DNA from: Candidatus Ideonella esbjergensis
GTDB lineage: Bacteria; Pseudomonadota; Gammaproteobacteria; Burkholderiales; Burkholderiaceae_C
Length of the DNA stretch: 64,000 bases
Assembly (NCBI GenBank): GCA_016710065.1
Contig: JADJLP010000001.1
Location: 124,001-188,000 of the forward strand
Direction of reading: 5' to 3'
In this document: piece by piece, positions 44,006-51,527 of the stretch
Numbering within the stretch: position 1 is the stretch's first letter
Layout: each line of letters starts with the position of its first letter
Program-made: the position numbers and the translations under genes
Notes under the pieces: generated by a model
The model's database searches: none
What the model was told of the DNA's origin: nothing
The model's input: only the letters and a program-made list of their open reading frames with translations

Positions 44006-45331
44006 TCAGCTCGCCAGCACAACCTGAGGCGTGCGCTGCGGCGCAGCCTGGCCGCAGAAATTGAAGTCCAGCGCGGGCTGCAGGCCACTCATCAGCTCGG
44101 CCAGTGCTCGGCCAGAGCCAGCACCATGCGTCCAGCCCAGCGTGCCGTGGCCGGCGTTGAGCCAGAGGTTGGCCAGCTTGCTGCGGCCGATGTACGGAAT
44201 GTTGTCGGGTGTGCTGGGGCGCAGGCCGCTCCAGAACTGCGGCTCGCTCGTGTCAGCCACGCCGGGGAACAGCTCTTCGTAGCGTTTCACCAGCGCCGCG
44301 CAGCGGGCTTTGGCTGTGCGGGTGTCCAGCGAGTTGTCGTAGCCGGCCATCTCGGCCGTGCCGGCGATGCGGATCTGGTCGCCCAGGCGCGAGATGGCGA
44401 TCTTGCGCGTGTCGTCCAGCAGGCTCACCACGCTGGCGTCCTGCGGGCGCTTGATCTTGAGCGTGGCCGAGTAGCCCTTGGCCGGGTAGATGTCCAGGCT
44501 CACGCCCAGCGGGCGCAGCAGCGGCGCGGTGTACGAGCCCATGGCCATCACGTACTGGTCGGCCTGCAGATCACGGGCCCACCCGGTCTCGCGGTCCCGC
44601 ACCCGCACGCTGCGAATCTGGCCGCTGCTTGCCTCAAAGCCCAGCACGTCGGTGTCCCACAGAAACTGCACGCCGCGAGCGGCGCACAGCGCGGCCAGCT
44701 TCTGGGTGAAAACGAAGGCGTCGCCCGATTCGTCACTGGGCGTGTAGGTGCCGCCATGGATCTGCTCGCCAAAGGCCGCCAGTGCGGGCTCGACCTGCAG
44801 CACCTCGTTGCGGTCGAGCACACGGCGGTCCACGCCTGCCTGGCGCATCAGCTCGGCGGCCTGGGCGCCGGCTTCAAAGTCGGCGGCCGACGAGAAGAAG
44901 TGCAGGATGCCGCGCTCGAGCCGGTGGTATTTGATGCCGGTGCGCGCCACCAGGCCCTTGAGCGAAGCGTGGCTGTAGGCGCCCAGCGCCACCAGTTGCC
45001 GCACATTGCGGGCAAAGGCAGCGTCGTTGCACTGGGTGAGGAACTTGGCGCCCCAGCGCCACTGGTACGGGTCGAGCTTGGGGCGGAACAGCAGTGGCGA
45101 GTCATCGCGCAACAGCCACTTGGCCACCTTCAGTGGCGCGCCAGCGTTGGCCCAGGGCTCGCAGAAGCTCACCGAGATCTGGGCGCCGTTGGCAAAGCTG
45201 GTTTCCAGCGCGGCGCCAGATTGGCGGTCCACCACTGTCACCTCGTGACCCTGCTCGGCCAAGTGCCAGGCGGTGCTGATGCCGATGATGCCGGCGCCGA
45301 GAACGATGACCTTTTGTGCTTGCTGCTTCAT
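44006..45331 (-). CDS. dadA: D-amino acid dehydrogenase
   Basis: DadA oxidises D-alanine and other D-amino acids to keto acids at the inner membrane and feeds electrons into the respiratory chain. The 441-residue FAD protein has the dinucleotide motif VIVLGAGIIGISTAWHLAEQG, the typical ANGAQISVSFCEPWAN, GGTYTPSDESGDAF, and a C-terminal GLRPSTPDNIPYIG and NAGHGTLGWTHGAGSGR. The length fits DadA. The alanine racemase gene (dadX) usually beside it is not in the window. Confidence 0.93.
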   Translation of the reverse strand: MKQQAQKVIVLGAGIIGISTAWHLAEQGHEVTVVDRQSGAALETSFANGAQISVSFCEPWANAGAPLKVAKWLLRDDSPLLFRPKLDPYQWRWGAKFLTQCNDAAFARNVRQLVALGAYSHASLKGLVARTGIKYHRLERGILHFFSSAADFEAGAQAAELMRQAGVDRRVLDRNEVLQVEPALAAFGEQIHGGTYTPSDESGDAFVFTQKLAALCAARGVQFLWDTDVLGFEASSGQIRSVRVRDRETGWARDLQADQYVMAMGSYTAPLLRPLGVSLDIYPAKGYSATLKIKRPQDASVVSLLDDTRKIAISRLGDQIRIAGTAEMAGYDNSLDTRTAKARCAALVKRYEELFPGVADTSEPQFWSGLRPSTPDNIPYIGRSKLANLWLNAGHGTLGWTHGAGSGRALAELMSGLQPALDFNFCGQAAPQRTPQVVLAS

Positions 45332-45456
45332 GCCTGGAAAACCTCGCTGGGGCGCCGCGAACGAGGGGCCGCGCGGCTGGAGGCGGATTCTGGGCAGGAG
45401 CCGGAATTTAAAGAAGCCTGATGACTAACTTTCAATAGTGATTAGGCCGGCTGATT

Positions 45457-45540
45457 TCAGACCCAACTCAGCAACAGCGCGCTCAGCACGGCGGTGGCCA
45501 CGGTGAGGGCGAGCATCCAATCGGGGCGGAAGCTGCGCAT
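45457..45540 (-). CDS. Small membrane protein of 27 residues
   Basis: The frame MRSFRPDWMLALTVATAVLS continues to LLLSWV and stop. It has a basic/aromatic start and one hydrophobic helix of about 18 residues. A perfect AGGAGG lies seven bases upstream of the ATG at 45540, which is better than most in this window. It is 125 bases upstream of dadA on the same strand, so it may be co-transcribed with dadA or act as a leader. It is too short for routine gene calling, and the family is unknown. Confidence 0.6.
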   Translation of the reverse strand: MRSFRPDWMLALTVATAVLSALLLSWV

Positions 45541-45709
45541 GGGAATCCTCCTGGTTTGAAAGGGCGGGGGTGCTTGCCGGGTGGGCAAGCAAGCTGCGTT
45601 CCGCGCTCCAGTGCGTCAGAACGCACAAAAGGCCTGGTTTTTGCCGCTCATCCGCTCAAGCGGGAGCTGCAGATGGCCGAAAGTGGGCAGGCCTGCACCG
45701 GAGAAGACC

Positions 45710-45901
45710 ATGCCCACAAAATACCGCCCCAGTTTGTTGCGCCGCCTGCTGGCCTGGCGCACCCGCCCAGTACAGCACGATGACCCAGCCGACATGGGCA
45801 CAGACATTGGGTTGGAGTACATCCTGGCGCAGTTGCCGCGAGATGACACACGCCCGCGCGGCGCGGCTCCCGCCCAACCCTGGCAGGGCCGGCTGACCTG
45901 A
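45710..45901 (+). CDS. Small hypothetical protein (63 residues)
   Basis: A basic soluble protein that starts MPTKYRPSLLRRLLAWRTRP, followed by an acidic segment HDDPADMGTDIGLEYILAQL and a Pro/Arg-rich end. GGAGA stands seven bases before the ATG. Codon usage looks like that of neighbouring genes. I do not recognise the family. It converges on the universal stress gene, with a repeat between them. Confidence 0.5.
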   Translation: MPTKYRPSLLRRLLAWRTRPVQHDDPADMGTDIGLEYILAQLPRDDTRPRGAAPAQPWQGRLT

Positions 45902-45907
45902 GCTCTC

Positions 45908-45934
45908 GTCATTCCCGCCATCCCGGGAGTGACG
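45908..45934. repeat. Degenerate dRS3-like inverted repeat
   Basis: CGTCATTCCCG and CGGGAGTGACG form an imperfect inverted repeat of the same family as the units at 37292 and 55694. It sits between two convergent genes and may serve as a transcription terminator. Confidence 0.55.
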
Positions 45935-45942
45935 GCAAGCGC

Positions 45943-46365
45943 TCAGCGCACCAGCAGCAGCGGCGTTCTGCAGTGGGCCATCACCTTGGTGGCCACCGAG
46001 CCCATCACCAGATTGCCCAGGTTGCCATGGCCATGTGAGCCCATCACCAGCAGGTCGAAATTGCCCTTGTCGGCCAGGGCCGCGATGCCGTCGGCCACCG
46101 GTCCCACCTTGGTCACGTAGTCGGCCTTCAGGCGCTGCTTGTCGAAGAACGTGCGGATGGGTTTGAAGACCTTTTCGGCTTCGTCGTCGTAGTACGACTT
46201 GACCAAGGTCTTGTCCAGCACCGCTGCCGCACGCGCGGGCACCGCCTGCACGCCATGCAGCACCGTGTAGCGGTGATGCTCGCCCATCCATTCGTCGTGC
46301 GCGGCCAGATAGGCCAGCATGCGCTTGGTGTAGGCACTGCCGTCCACGGCGACCAGGATCTTCAT
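45943..46365 (-). CDS. Universal stress protein (UspA family, ATP-binding type)
   Basis: A 140-residue cytoplasmic Usp-domain protein. It begins MKILVAVDGSAYTKRMLAYL and ends with the ATP-binding loop GSHGHGNLGNLVMGSVATKV, so it belongs to the nucleotide-binding branch. AAGGAG precedes the start. It is likely induced by stress or nutrient limitation. Confidence 0.92.
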   Translation of the reverse strand: MKILVAVDGSAYTKRMLAYLAAHDEWMGEHHRYTVLHGVQAVPARAAAVLDKTLVKSYYDDEAEKVFKPIRTFFDKQRLKADYVTKVGPVADGIAALADKGNFDLLVMGSHGHGNLGNLVMGSVATKVMAHCRTPLLLVR

Positions 46366-46448
46366 GACAACTCCTTGTTGATGGCGTACGGGTTCAGTGT
46401 GGCACCGGCCCGCTGCGGCGCGGTGTCCTCATGTCAATGCACCGCACC

Positions 46449-47225
46449 TCAAACCACCAGCAGGCGCAGCGGGTCAAAGCCATCCGCCTCGCCCTTCTTG
46501 GCCAGGCCGCGCGCCTGGCACACCACACGGCTGGGCGCGCGGCTGGGTCGGTTCAGGGTGTAGTCGTGGCGGCAGTGCAAATGGCCGTGCAGCCACAGGT
46601 CGGCGCGGGTGATCAGGTCGTCGTCGGCGTTGCAGAAGCTGGCGGTGCCGGGCTGCCGGCCATAGCGCGGGTCGGCGCTGCGCAGGCTGGGCGCGAAATG
46701 GGTGATGACCACGGTGGCATCGCAGGCATCGGGGTCGGGCAGCGAGAGCGCCAGCTCCAGCCACTGCCGGCACTGCAGGCCCTCGCGGCGCACGGCGGCG
46801 GCGTCAAACGGCCGGCCGCCCTGTGAGCTGCGCTGCACCTTCGCGAAATAGCCGCCGGCGCGCAGCGCCCGCTCCAGCTGGGCAGGGCCGAACAGGTCAA
46901 AGTCGCTCCAGCGCACCGTGCCCAGAAAGCGCACCCGCCGGCCATCGTCGCCTGTGAGCACGGTCTGGGCCTGTTCAAGCAACGTGATGCCCAGCTCGCG
47001 GCAGCGCTGGCGCAAGCCGGCCCAGGCCTCGGCAATGTCGCGGCCGTCGAACTCATGGTTGCCGGCCACGAAAAGCATGGGCACCGGCCAGCCGGCGAAC
47101 AGCGACAGCCCTTGCCAGCTGGCATCGATGTCACCCGCCAGCACCAGCACCTCGGCGCCAGGCGCGGGCTGGGGATCGAAGCTTTCAGTTTCGAGGTGCA
47201 GGTCGGAGAGCAGCTGTATCCGCAT
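46449..47225 (-). CDS. Calcineurin-like metallophosphoesterase
   Basis: A 258-residue metallophosphoesterase. The five metal-binding blocks appear in order: SDLHLE, LAGDID, AGNHEF, ITHFAPS and LHGHLHCRHDY. It would be cytoplasmic and use two metal ions. The substrate is unknown, and the nearest context gives no clue. Confidence 0.9.
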   Translation of the reverse strand: MRIQLLSDLHLETESFDPQPAPGAEVLVLAGDIDASWQGLSLFAGWPVPMLFVAGNHEFDGRDIAEAWAGLRQRCRELGITLLEQAQTVLTGDDGRRVRFLGTVRWSDFDLFGPAQLERALRAGGYFAKVQRSSQGGRPFDAAAVRREGLQCRQWLELALSLPDPDACDATVVITHFAPSLRSADPRYGRQPGTASFCNADDDLITRADLWLHGHLHCRHDYTLNRPSRAPSRVVCQARGLAKKGEADGFDPLRLLVV

Positions 47226-47356
47226 GCACCCATGATCGCAGGCTCCGCTGCCCTCAGGCCGGGCTCACACCGCGCAGCCCGCCTGCACCGCCGGCCAAGC
47301 GCACGGGGGCGTGGCTGGTCGGGCACCGGGCCACCGCTTGCTGAAGAATGTGCAGG

Positions 47357-48226
47357 TCAACGTCGTCCATGGTGGGTCGGGGTTTGTATGAACTGGCGCA
47401 ACAAGGCAAACGCAGCCTCAGGTTCGTCGCGCCAGGCCCCGTGGCCAGAATGCGCAAAAGTGGCCAGCTGCGACCACTGTGGCGGCAAGGCTGCGGCGAT
47501 GTCCTGCGAATCGGCCAGCGGACACACCGGGTCTTGCTCGCCCGCCATCACCAGCACGGGGCATTGCGCCAGCGCCAGGCCAGGCAGCAAGTTCATGCTC
47601 TGCTGCTCACCGCTGGCCGACGCGAACAGGATAGCCTCGTTGTAGATGGTGCGCTGCGCCGCCTCGGGGCTGCGCGTGGCCGTGGTGTTGTAGTGCAGCA
47701 AGCACCGACGCTGGTAGGGCGCCCAGGTTTCGGCGCAGGGCCTTTGCCAGAAGCGCTCGGCTGCCTCGCGCGCCGTCGGCCCGCCCAGGCGCTCGAACAT
47801 CGCCAGCTTGCGCGCCAGCCCCAGGTGCGGCGAGGTGCTGGAAAGGACGACCTTGCCCGCATGCCCCGGATGCCGCGCGATATAGCGTTGCGCCACGAAG
47901 CCACCAAAGCTCTGCCCCAGCACGATGGGTTTGACTATGCCCAACGCGTCGCACAGCCGCACCACATCATCGGCAAAGGTGTCCAACGTCCACTCCTCGG
48001 GCGGGCGCCGGTCGCTGCGGCCGTGGCCGCGATGGTCGTAGTAGACGATTTGGGCCACATCGGCCAGTGCCGAGAAGGCCGGCTTGAAGCCCGAGTGGTC
48101 ATAACCTGGGCCACCATGCAGCAAGATCAGCGTGGGTTTGACGCGCAGTGCGGGCCCGTCGGGCACCAGGCTCGCACCCTCCACGTCAACGAACAAGCGA
48201 ACCTGCGGGGCGATGGTGATCAACAT
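47357..48226 (-). CDS. Alpha/beta-hydrolase (proline iminopeptidase-like)
   Basis: A 289-residue alpha/beta hydrolase. It has the oxyanion motif LHGGPGYDHSGF, the nucleophile elbow LGQSFGGF, and a probable Asp and His in AGEQDPVCP and HSGHGAWRDEP. The HGGPG motif and length are typical of proline iminopeptidases and related hydrolases. The true substrate could differ. Confidence 0.85.
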   Translation of the reverse strand: MLITIAPQVRLFVDVEGASLVPDGPALRVKPTLILLHGGPGYDHSGFKPAFSALADVAQIVYYDHRGHGRSDRRPPEEWTLDTFADDVVRLCDALGIVKPIVLGQSFGGFVAQRYIARHPGHAGKVVLSSTSPHLGLARKLAMFERLGGPTAREAAERFWQRPCAETWAPYQRRCLLHYNTTATRSPEAAQRTIYNEAILFASASGEQQSMNLLPGLALAQCPVLVMAGEQDPVCPLADSQDIAAALPPQWSQLATFAHSGHGAWRDEPEAAFALLRQFIQTPTHHGRR

Positions 48227-48235
48227 GGGTCGGGC

Positions 48236-48601
48236 TCAGAAGCAAGTCTCGGCCGCGATCTGCATGCGGCAACTCCAGCGCAGCGTAGCTGCGCCGCGCT
48301 TGACCGATTGGCGGAACACGGCGGTAGGCTCGTGCTCAATGGCGTCGGGCAGCGGCATGCTCACGGGTGCGCCGCTGCTGTTGGTGTAGAAGTTGATGAA
48401 GCAGGTGCGTTCGGGCTCGCACAGCAGCGCCAGTTGGCGGGCATAGGCGGGTTCGTCGCGCGCCAGTGCGGTGGGTACGATGACGTAGCGCACCAGGCCC
48501 TGCTGGCCGGCCACGGGCCAGGCCTCGGGCTCGGCGGCGTGCGCGCTTGCGGCAAGCAGCAGGGCCAGTGTGAGTGTGCGGGTGGGCAGGTGAGTGGGCA
48601 T
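48236..48601 (-). CDS. Hypothetical exported protein
   Basis: A 121-residue protein with a signal peptide (LTLALLLAASAHAAEP) and four cysteines in the mature part (LLCEPERTCF, RWSCRMQ, AETCF), which suggest two disulfides in the periplasm. It is nine bases downstream of the hydrolase gene on the same strand. No family is recognised. Confidence 0.62.
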   Translation of the reverse strand: MPTHLPTRTLTLALLLAASAHAAEPEAWPVAGQQGLVRYVIVPTALARDEPAYARQLALLCEPERTCFINFYTNSSGAPVSMPLPDAIEHEPTAVFRQSVKRGAATLRWSCRMQIAAETCF

Positions 48602-48721
48602 GCAGGCGGCAGGTGAGTGCCCTTGAGGGCGAGGGGCACAGTTCATCGCATGCGGCGCCACCCGTCAAGAGTGCTGTGGCTGCCTCGCCAGCTACCATCA
48701 TGCATCGCACCGGAGCCAGCC

Positions 48722-50248
48722 ATGCACACACTCACGCCACGTCCTGTCGCCTGGGCCGCCCTGGTTACCACGCTGCTGCTGGGGGCCTGCGCCACGCAAG
48801 CGCCAGCGCCCGGCCCAGCCTCTGATGCCACGCTGCAGCGTGTGAAGCACGTGGTGGTGATCTACGCCGAGAACCACAGCTTCGACAACCTCTACGGCCT
48901 GTTCCCCGGTGCCAACGGCATCGCCGACGCCACGCCCGAGCAGAAGCTGCAACGAGACCACGACGGCCAGCCGCTGAAGGAGCTGGTGGTGTTTGGCCAC
49001 GACGGTAAACCCGACGCGCGATTTGCGCGCCTGCCCAACGGCCCCTTCCGCATCGACGCGCCGCCAGTGAGCAAGCGGCTGGACGAGATCGTGCCCAGCC
49101 CCACGCACGCCTTCTACCAAAACCAGCAGCAGATCAACGGCGGGCGCAATGACCGTTTTGCGGCCATGTCACAGGTGGGTGGCTGGGTGATGGGCCACTA
49201 CGACGGTTCGCAGCTCAAGCTCTGGCAGTGGGCGCGCGAGTACACACTGGCCGACCATTTCTTCATGGGCGCTTTTGGCGGCTCGTACCTGAACCACCAG
49301 TACCTGGTCTGCGCCTGTGCCCCGCGCCACGCCAGTGCGCCCGACGCCATGCGCGCCCAACTCGATGCCAAGGGGCAACTGGTGCTCAAAGCCGATTCGC
49401 CGTCGGCCAACGTCGGGGCGGCCAAGGTGGCCAATGGCGGCCAGGTGACGCCCGACGGCTGGTCGGTCAACACCTCGCAGCCGGCCTACCAGCCCAGCGG
49501 TGTGCCGCCTGCGCTGGGCGGCTCACCCGATTTCGCCGACCCCTTGGGCAACGAGCGCGGCGGGCAAACCGTGCCGCCGCAAACCGCTCGCACCATCGGC
49601 GACACGCTTTCGGCCAAGGGCGTTGCGTGGGCCTGGTATGCCGGTGGCTGGAACGCCGCGCTGGCCGACGGCCGCCAGGAGCCCATCGCCAAGCGCCAGG
49701 TGATCTATGCCGGCGGCGATGGCAGCCCAATGTTCCAGCCCCACCACCAACCTTTCAACTACCACGCGCGCTTTGCGCCGGGCACGTCCGACCGGGCCTT
49801 GCACCTGAAGGACGGTGAAGACTTCTTGCGCGACATTGCCGCCGGCACGCTGCCGGCCGTGAGCTTCTACAAGCCGGCCGGCCGGTTCACACAACACCCT
49901 TCTTACACCGACCTCAAGAGCGGCGACGCACACATGGCCGCCGTGCTGGAGAAGCTGCGCGCCAGCCCGCAGTGGCCAGACATGCTGATCGTGCTGACCT
50001 ACGACGAGAACGGTGGCTACTGGGACCACGTGCAGCCACCCAGCGGCCCTGGCTGGGGCGACCGCTTCGGGCCTGGCACGCGCATCCCGGCGCTGCTGAT
50101 AGGGCCCATGGTGCGCAAGGCTCATGTGGACCACACGCCCTACGACACCACCTCTATCCTCAAGCTCCTCACCCGCCGCTTCGGCCTGGAGCCGCTGGCA
50201 GGCGTACGTGAGAAGGTGGGCGATCTGAGCGGGGCGCTCAGGCCCTGA
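48722..50248 (+). CDS. Acid phosphatase/phospholipase C-superfamily lipoprotein (AcpA-like)
   Basis: A 508-residue phosphoesterase-family (PF04185) protein, like Francisella AcpA. The lipobox TLLLGAC places it on a membrane after signal peptidase II cleavage. The metal-binding start VVIYAENHSFDNLYGLFPG carries the conserved ENHSFDN motif. FMGAFGGSYLNHQYL, HPSYTDLKSGDAHMA and LTYDENGGYWDHVQPP are also typical. It would hydrolyse phosphomonoesters, or phospholipids, outside the cytoplasm. The ATG at 48722 gives the lipoprotein signal. Confidence 0.87.
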   Translation: MHTLTPRPVAWAALVTTLLLGACATQAPAPGPASDATLQRVKHVVVIYAENHSFDNLYGLFPGANGIADATPEQKLQRDHDGQPLKELVVFGHDGKPDARFARLPNGPFRIDAPPVSKRLDEIVPSPTHAFYQNQQQINGGRNDRFAAMSQVGGWVMGHYDGSQLKLWQWAREYTLADHFFMGAFGGSYLNHQYLVCACAPRHASAPDAMRAQLDAKGQLVLKADSPSANVGAAKVANGGQVTPDGWSVNTSQPAYQPSGVPPALGGSPDFADPLGNERGGQTVPPQTARTIGDTLSAKGVAWAWYAGGWNAALADGRQEPIAKRQVIYAGGDGSPMFQPHHQPFNYHARFAPGTSDRALHLKDGEDFLRDIAAGTLPAVSFYKPAGRFTQHPSYTDLKSGDAHMAAVLEKLRASPQWPDMLIVLTYDENGGYWDHVQPPSGPGWGDRFGPGTRIPALLIGPMVRKAHVDHTPYDTTSILKLLTRRFGLEPLAGVREKVGDLSGALRP

Positions 50249-50260
50249 GCCGGCAGACGC

Positions 50261-51520
50261 TCAGTCCAGCGCCCGTCCCACCGCATCCGTGCGTGCCACA
50301 CGGATGGCGTCGGCGATCTGCGAGCCATGAGCGCCACGCGCCTGGGCCTGGGCAGCCACCTGGGTCGCGTCTATGCTGCTGGCTGCGGCCAGGGCGCTGC
50401 GCAGGCAGGGGCCGCTGGGGTAGGCACGGTCTTCAAAGCCCTGGCGGCCTCGGGCGTCAGCCTCGCAGGCCTGCAAGGCCTCTTCAAAGCGTGCCGGGCG
50501 GCGAAAGGCGTCGCAGCGCTCGAGGATGCGCACGATGGCGGCGGCGCCAAAGTCGGCCGAGCGGTGGATGTTGGTGTGTTCGTGCGCCACCAGCACGGCC
50601 AGTTCGGTGGCGTCCGCCGGGGCCTTGAGGCGCTGGGCCACGTCGCGGGCCATGCGCTCGCTGCGGGCCTCGTGGCCAATGTGGCGTGGCCACTCCTCGG
50701 GCGGGGTGGCGCCCTTGCCCAGGTCGTGGCACAGGCAGGCAAAGCGCACCGGCAGCGAGGCGCCCATGCGTGCGGCCATGTCCAGCACCATCATCACGTG
50801 CACGCCGGTGTCGATCTCGGGGTGGTACTCGGGCCGCTGCGGCACGCCCCACAGGCGGTTCAGCTCGGGCAGCAAACGCGCCAGCGCGCCGCATTCGCGC
50901 AGCACCTCGAACATGCGGCTGGGCTTGTCCTCCATCAGGCCACGCGAGAGCTCTTGCCAGACGCGCTCGGCCACCAGGGCGTCCACCTCGCCGGCATGCG
51001 CCATGCGGGCCATCAGGGCCATGGTTTCGGGGGCCACGCTGAAGCCGTGAAAGCGCGCGGCAAAGCGTGCCAGCCGCAGGATGCGCACCGGGTCTTCGGC
51101 GAAGGCCTCGCTCACATGGCGCAGCACGCGGCTGGCCAGGTCGCGCTGGCCACCGTGCGGGTCGATCACCATGCCGTGCTCGTCGCGTGCCATGGCGTTG
51201 ATGGTGAGGTCGCGCCGCACCAGGTCGTCTTCCAGCGTCACGTCGGGCGCGGCGTGCACCGCGAAGCCGTGGTAGCCCGGTCCGGTCTTGCGCTCGGTGC
51301 GGGCCAGGGCGTATTCCTCGCCGCTCTCGGGGTGCAGAAAGACCGGAAAGTCCTTGCCCACGGTGCGAAAGCCGGCGTTCAGCATCTGCTGCGGCGTCGC
51401 GCCCACCACCACCCAGTCGCGGTCGTTCACGGGCAGGCCCAGCAGCGCGTCGCGCACCGCGCCGCCCACCACATAGGCCCGCAGGCCCTTGGGGGTGGGT
51501 GGCGTGTGGCGCTGGGTCAT
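50261..51520 (-). CDS. cca: Multifunctional CCA tRNA nucleotidyltransferase
   Basis: The enzyme adds or repairs the 3' CCA of tRNAs. The 419-residue protein has YVVGGAVRDALLGLPVNDRD with the nucleotidyltransferase core, ARTERKTGPGYHGF, RRDLTINAMA, and the HD phosphohydrolase domain (RFACLCHDLGKG, VAHEHTNIHRS) found in the long gammaproteobacterial and betaproteobacterial form. It starts seven bases after the stop of the lytic transglycosylase gene, so the two are co-transcribed. Confidence 0.94.
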   Translation of the reverse strand: MTQRHTPPTPKGLRAYVVGGAVRDALLGLPVNDRDWVVVGATPQQMLNAGFRTVGKDFPVFLHPESGEEYALARTERKTGPGYHGFAVHAAPDVTLEDDLVRRDLTINAMARDEHGMVIDPHGGQRDLASRVLRHVSEAFAEDPVRILRLARFAARFHGFSVAPETMALMARMAHAGEVDALVAERVWQELSRGLMEDKPSRMFEVLRECGALARLLPELNRLWGVPQRPEYHPEIDTGVHVMMVLDMAARMGASLPVRFACLCHDLGKGATPPEEWPRHIGHEARSERMARDVAQRLKAPADATELAVLVAHEHTNIHRSADFGAAAIVRILERCDAFRRPARFEEALQACEADARGRQGFEDRAYPSGPCLRSALAAASSIDATQVAAQAQARGAHGSQIADAIRVARTDAVGRALD

Positions 51521-51527
51521 GGCGGTG

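Noticed and set aside
47254..47370. 38-codon minus-strand frame starting MDDVDLHILQQAVARC
   Set aside because: It slightly resembles the start of XdhC-type proteins, but it is too short, has no ribosome-binding site that stands out and overlaps the hydrolase gene. Not supported as a gene or a remnant.
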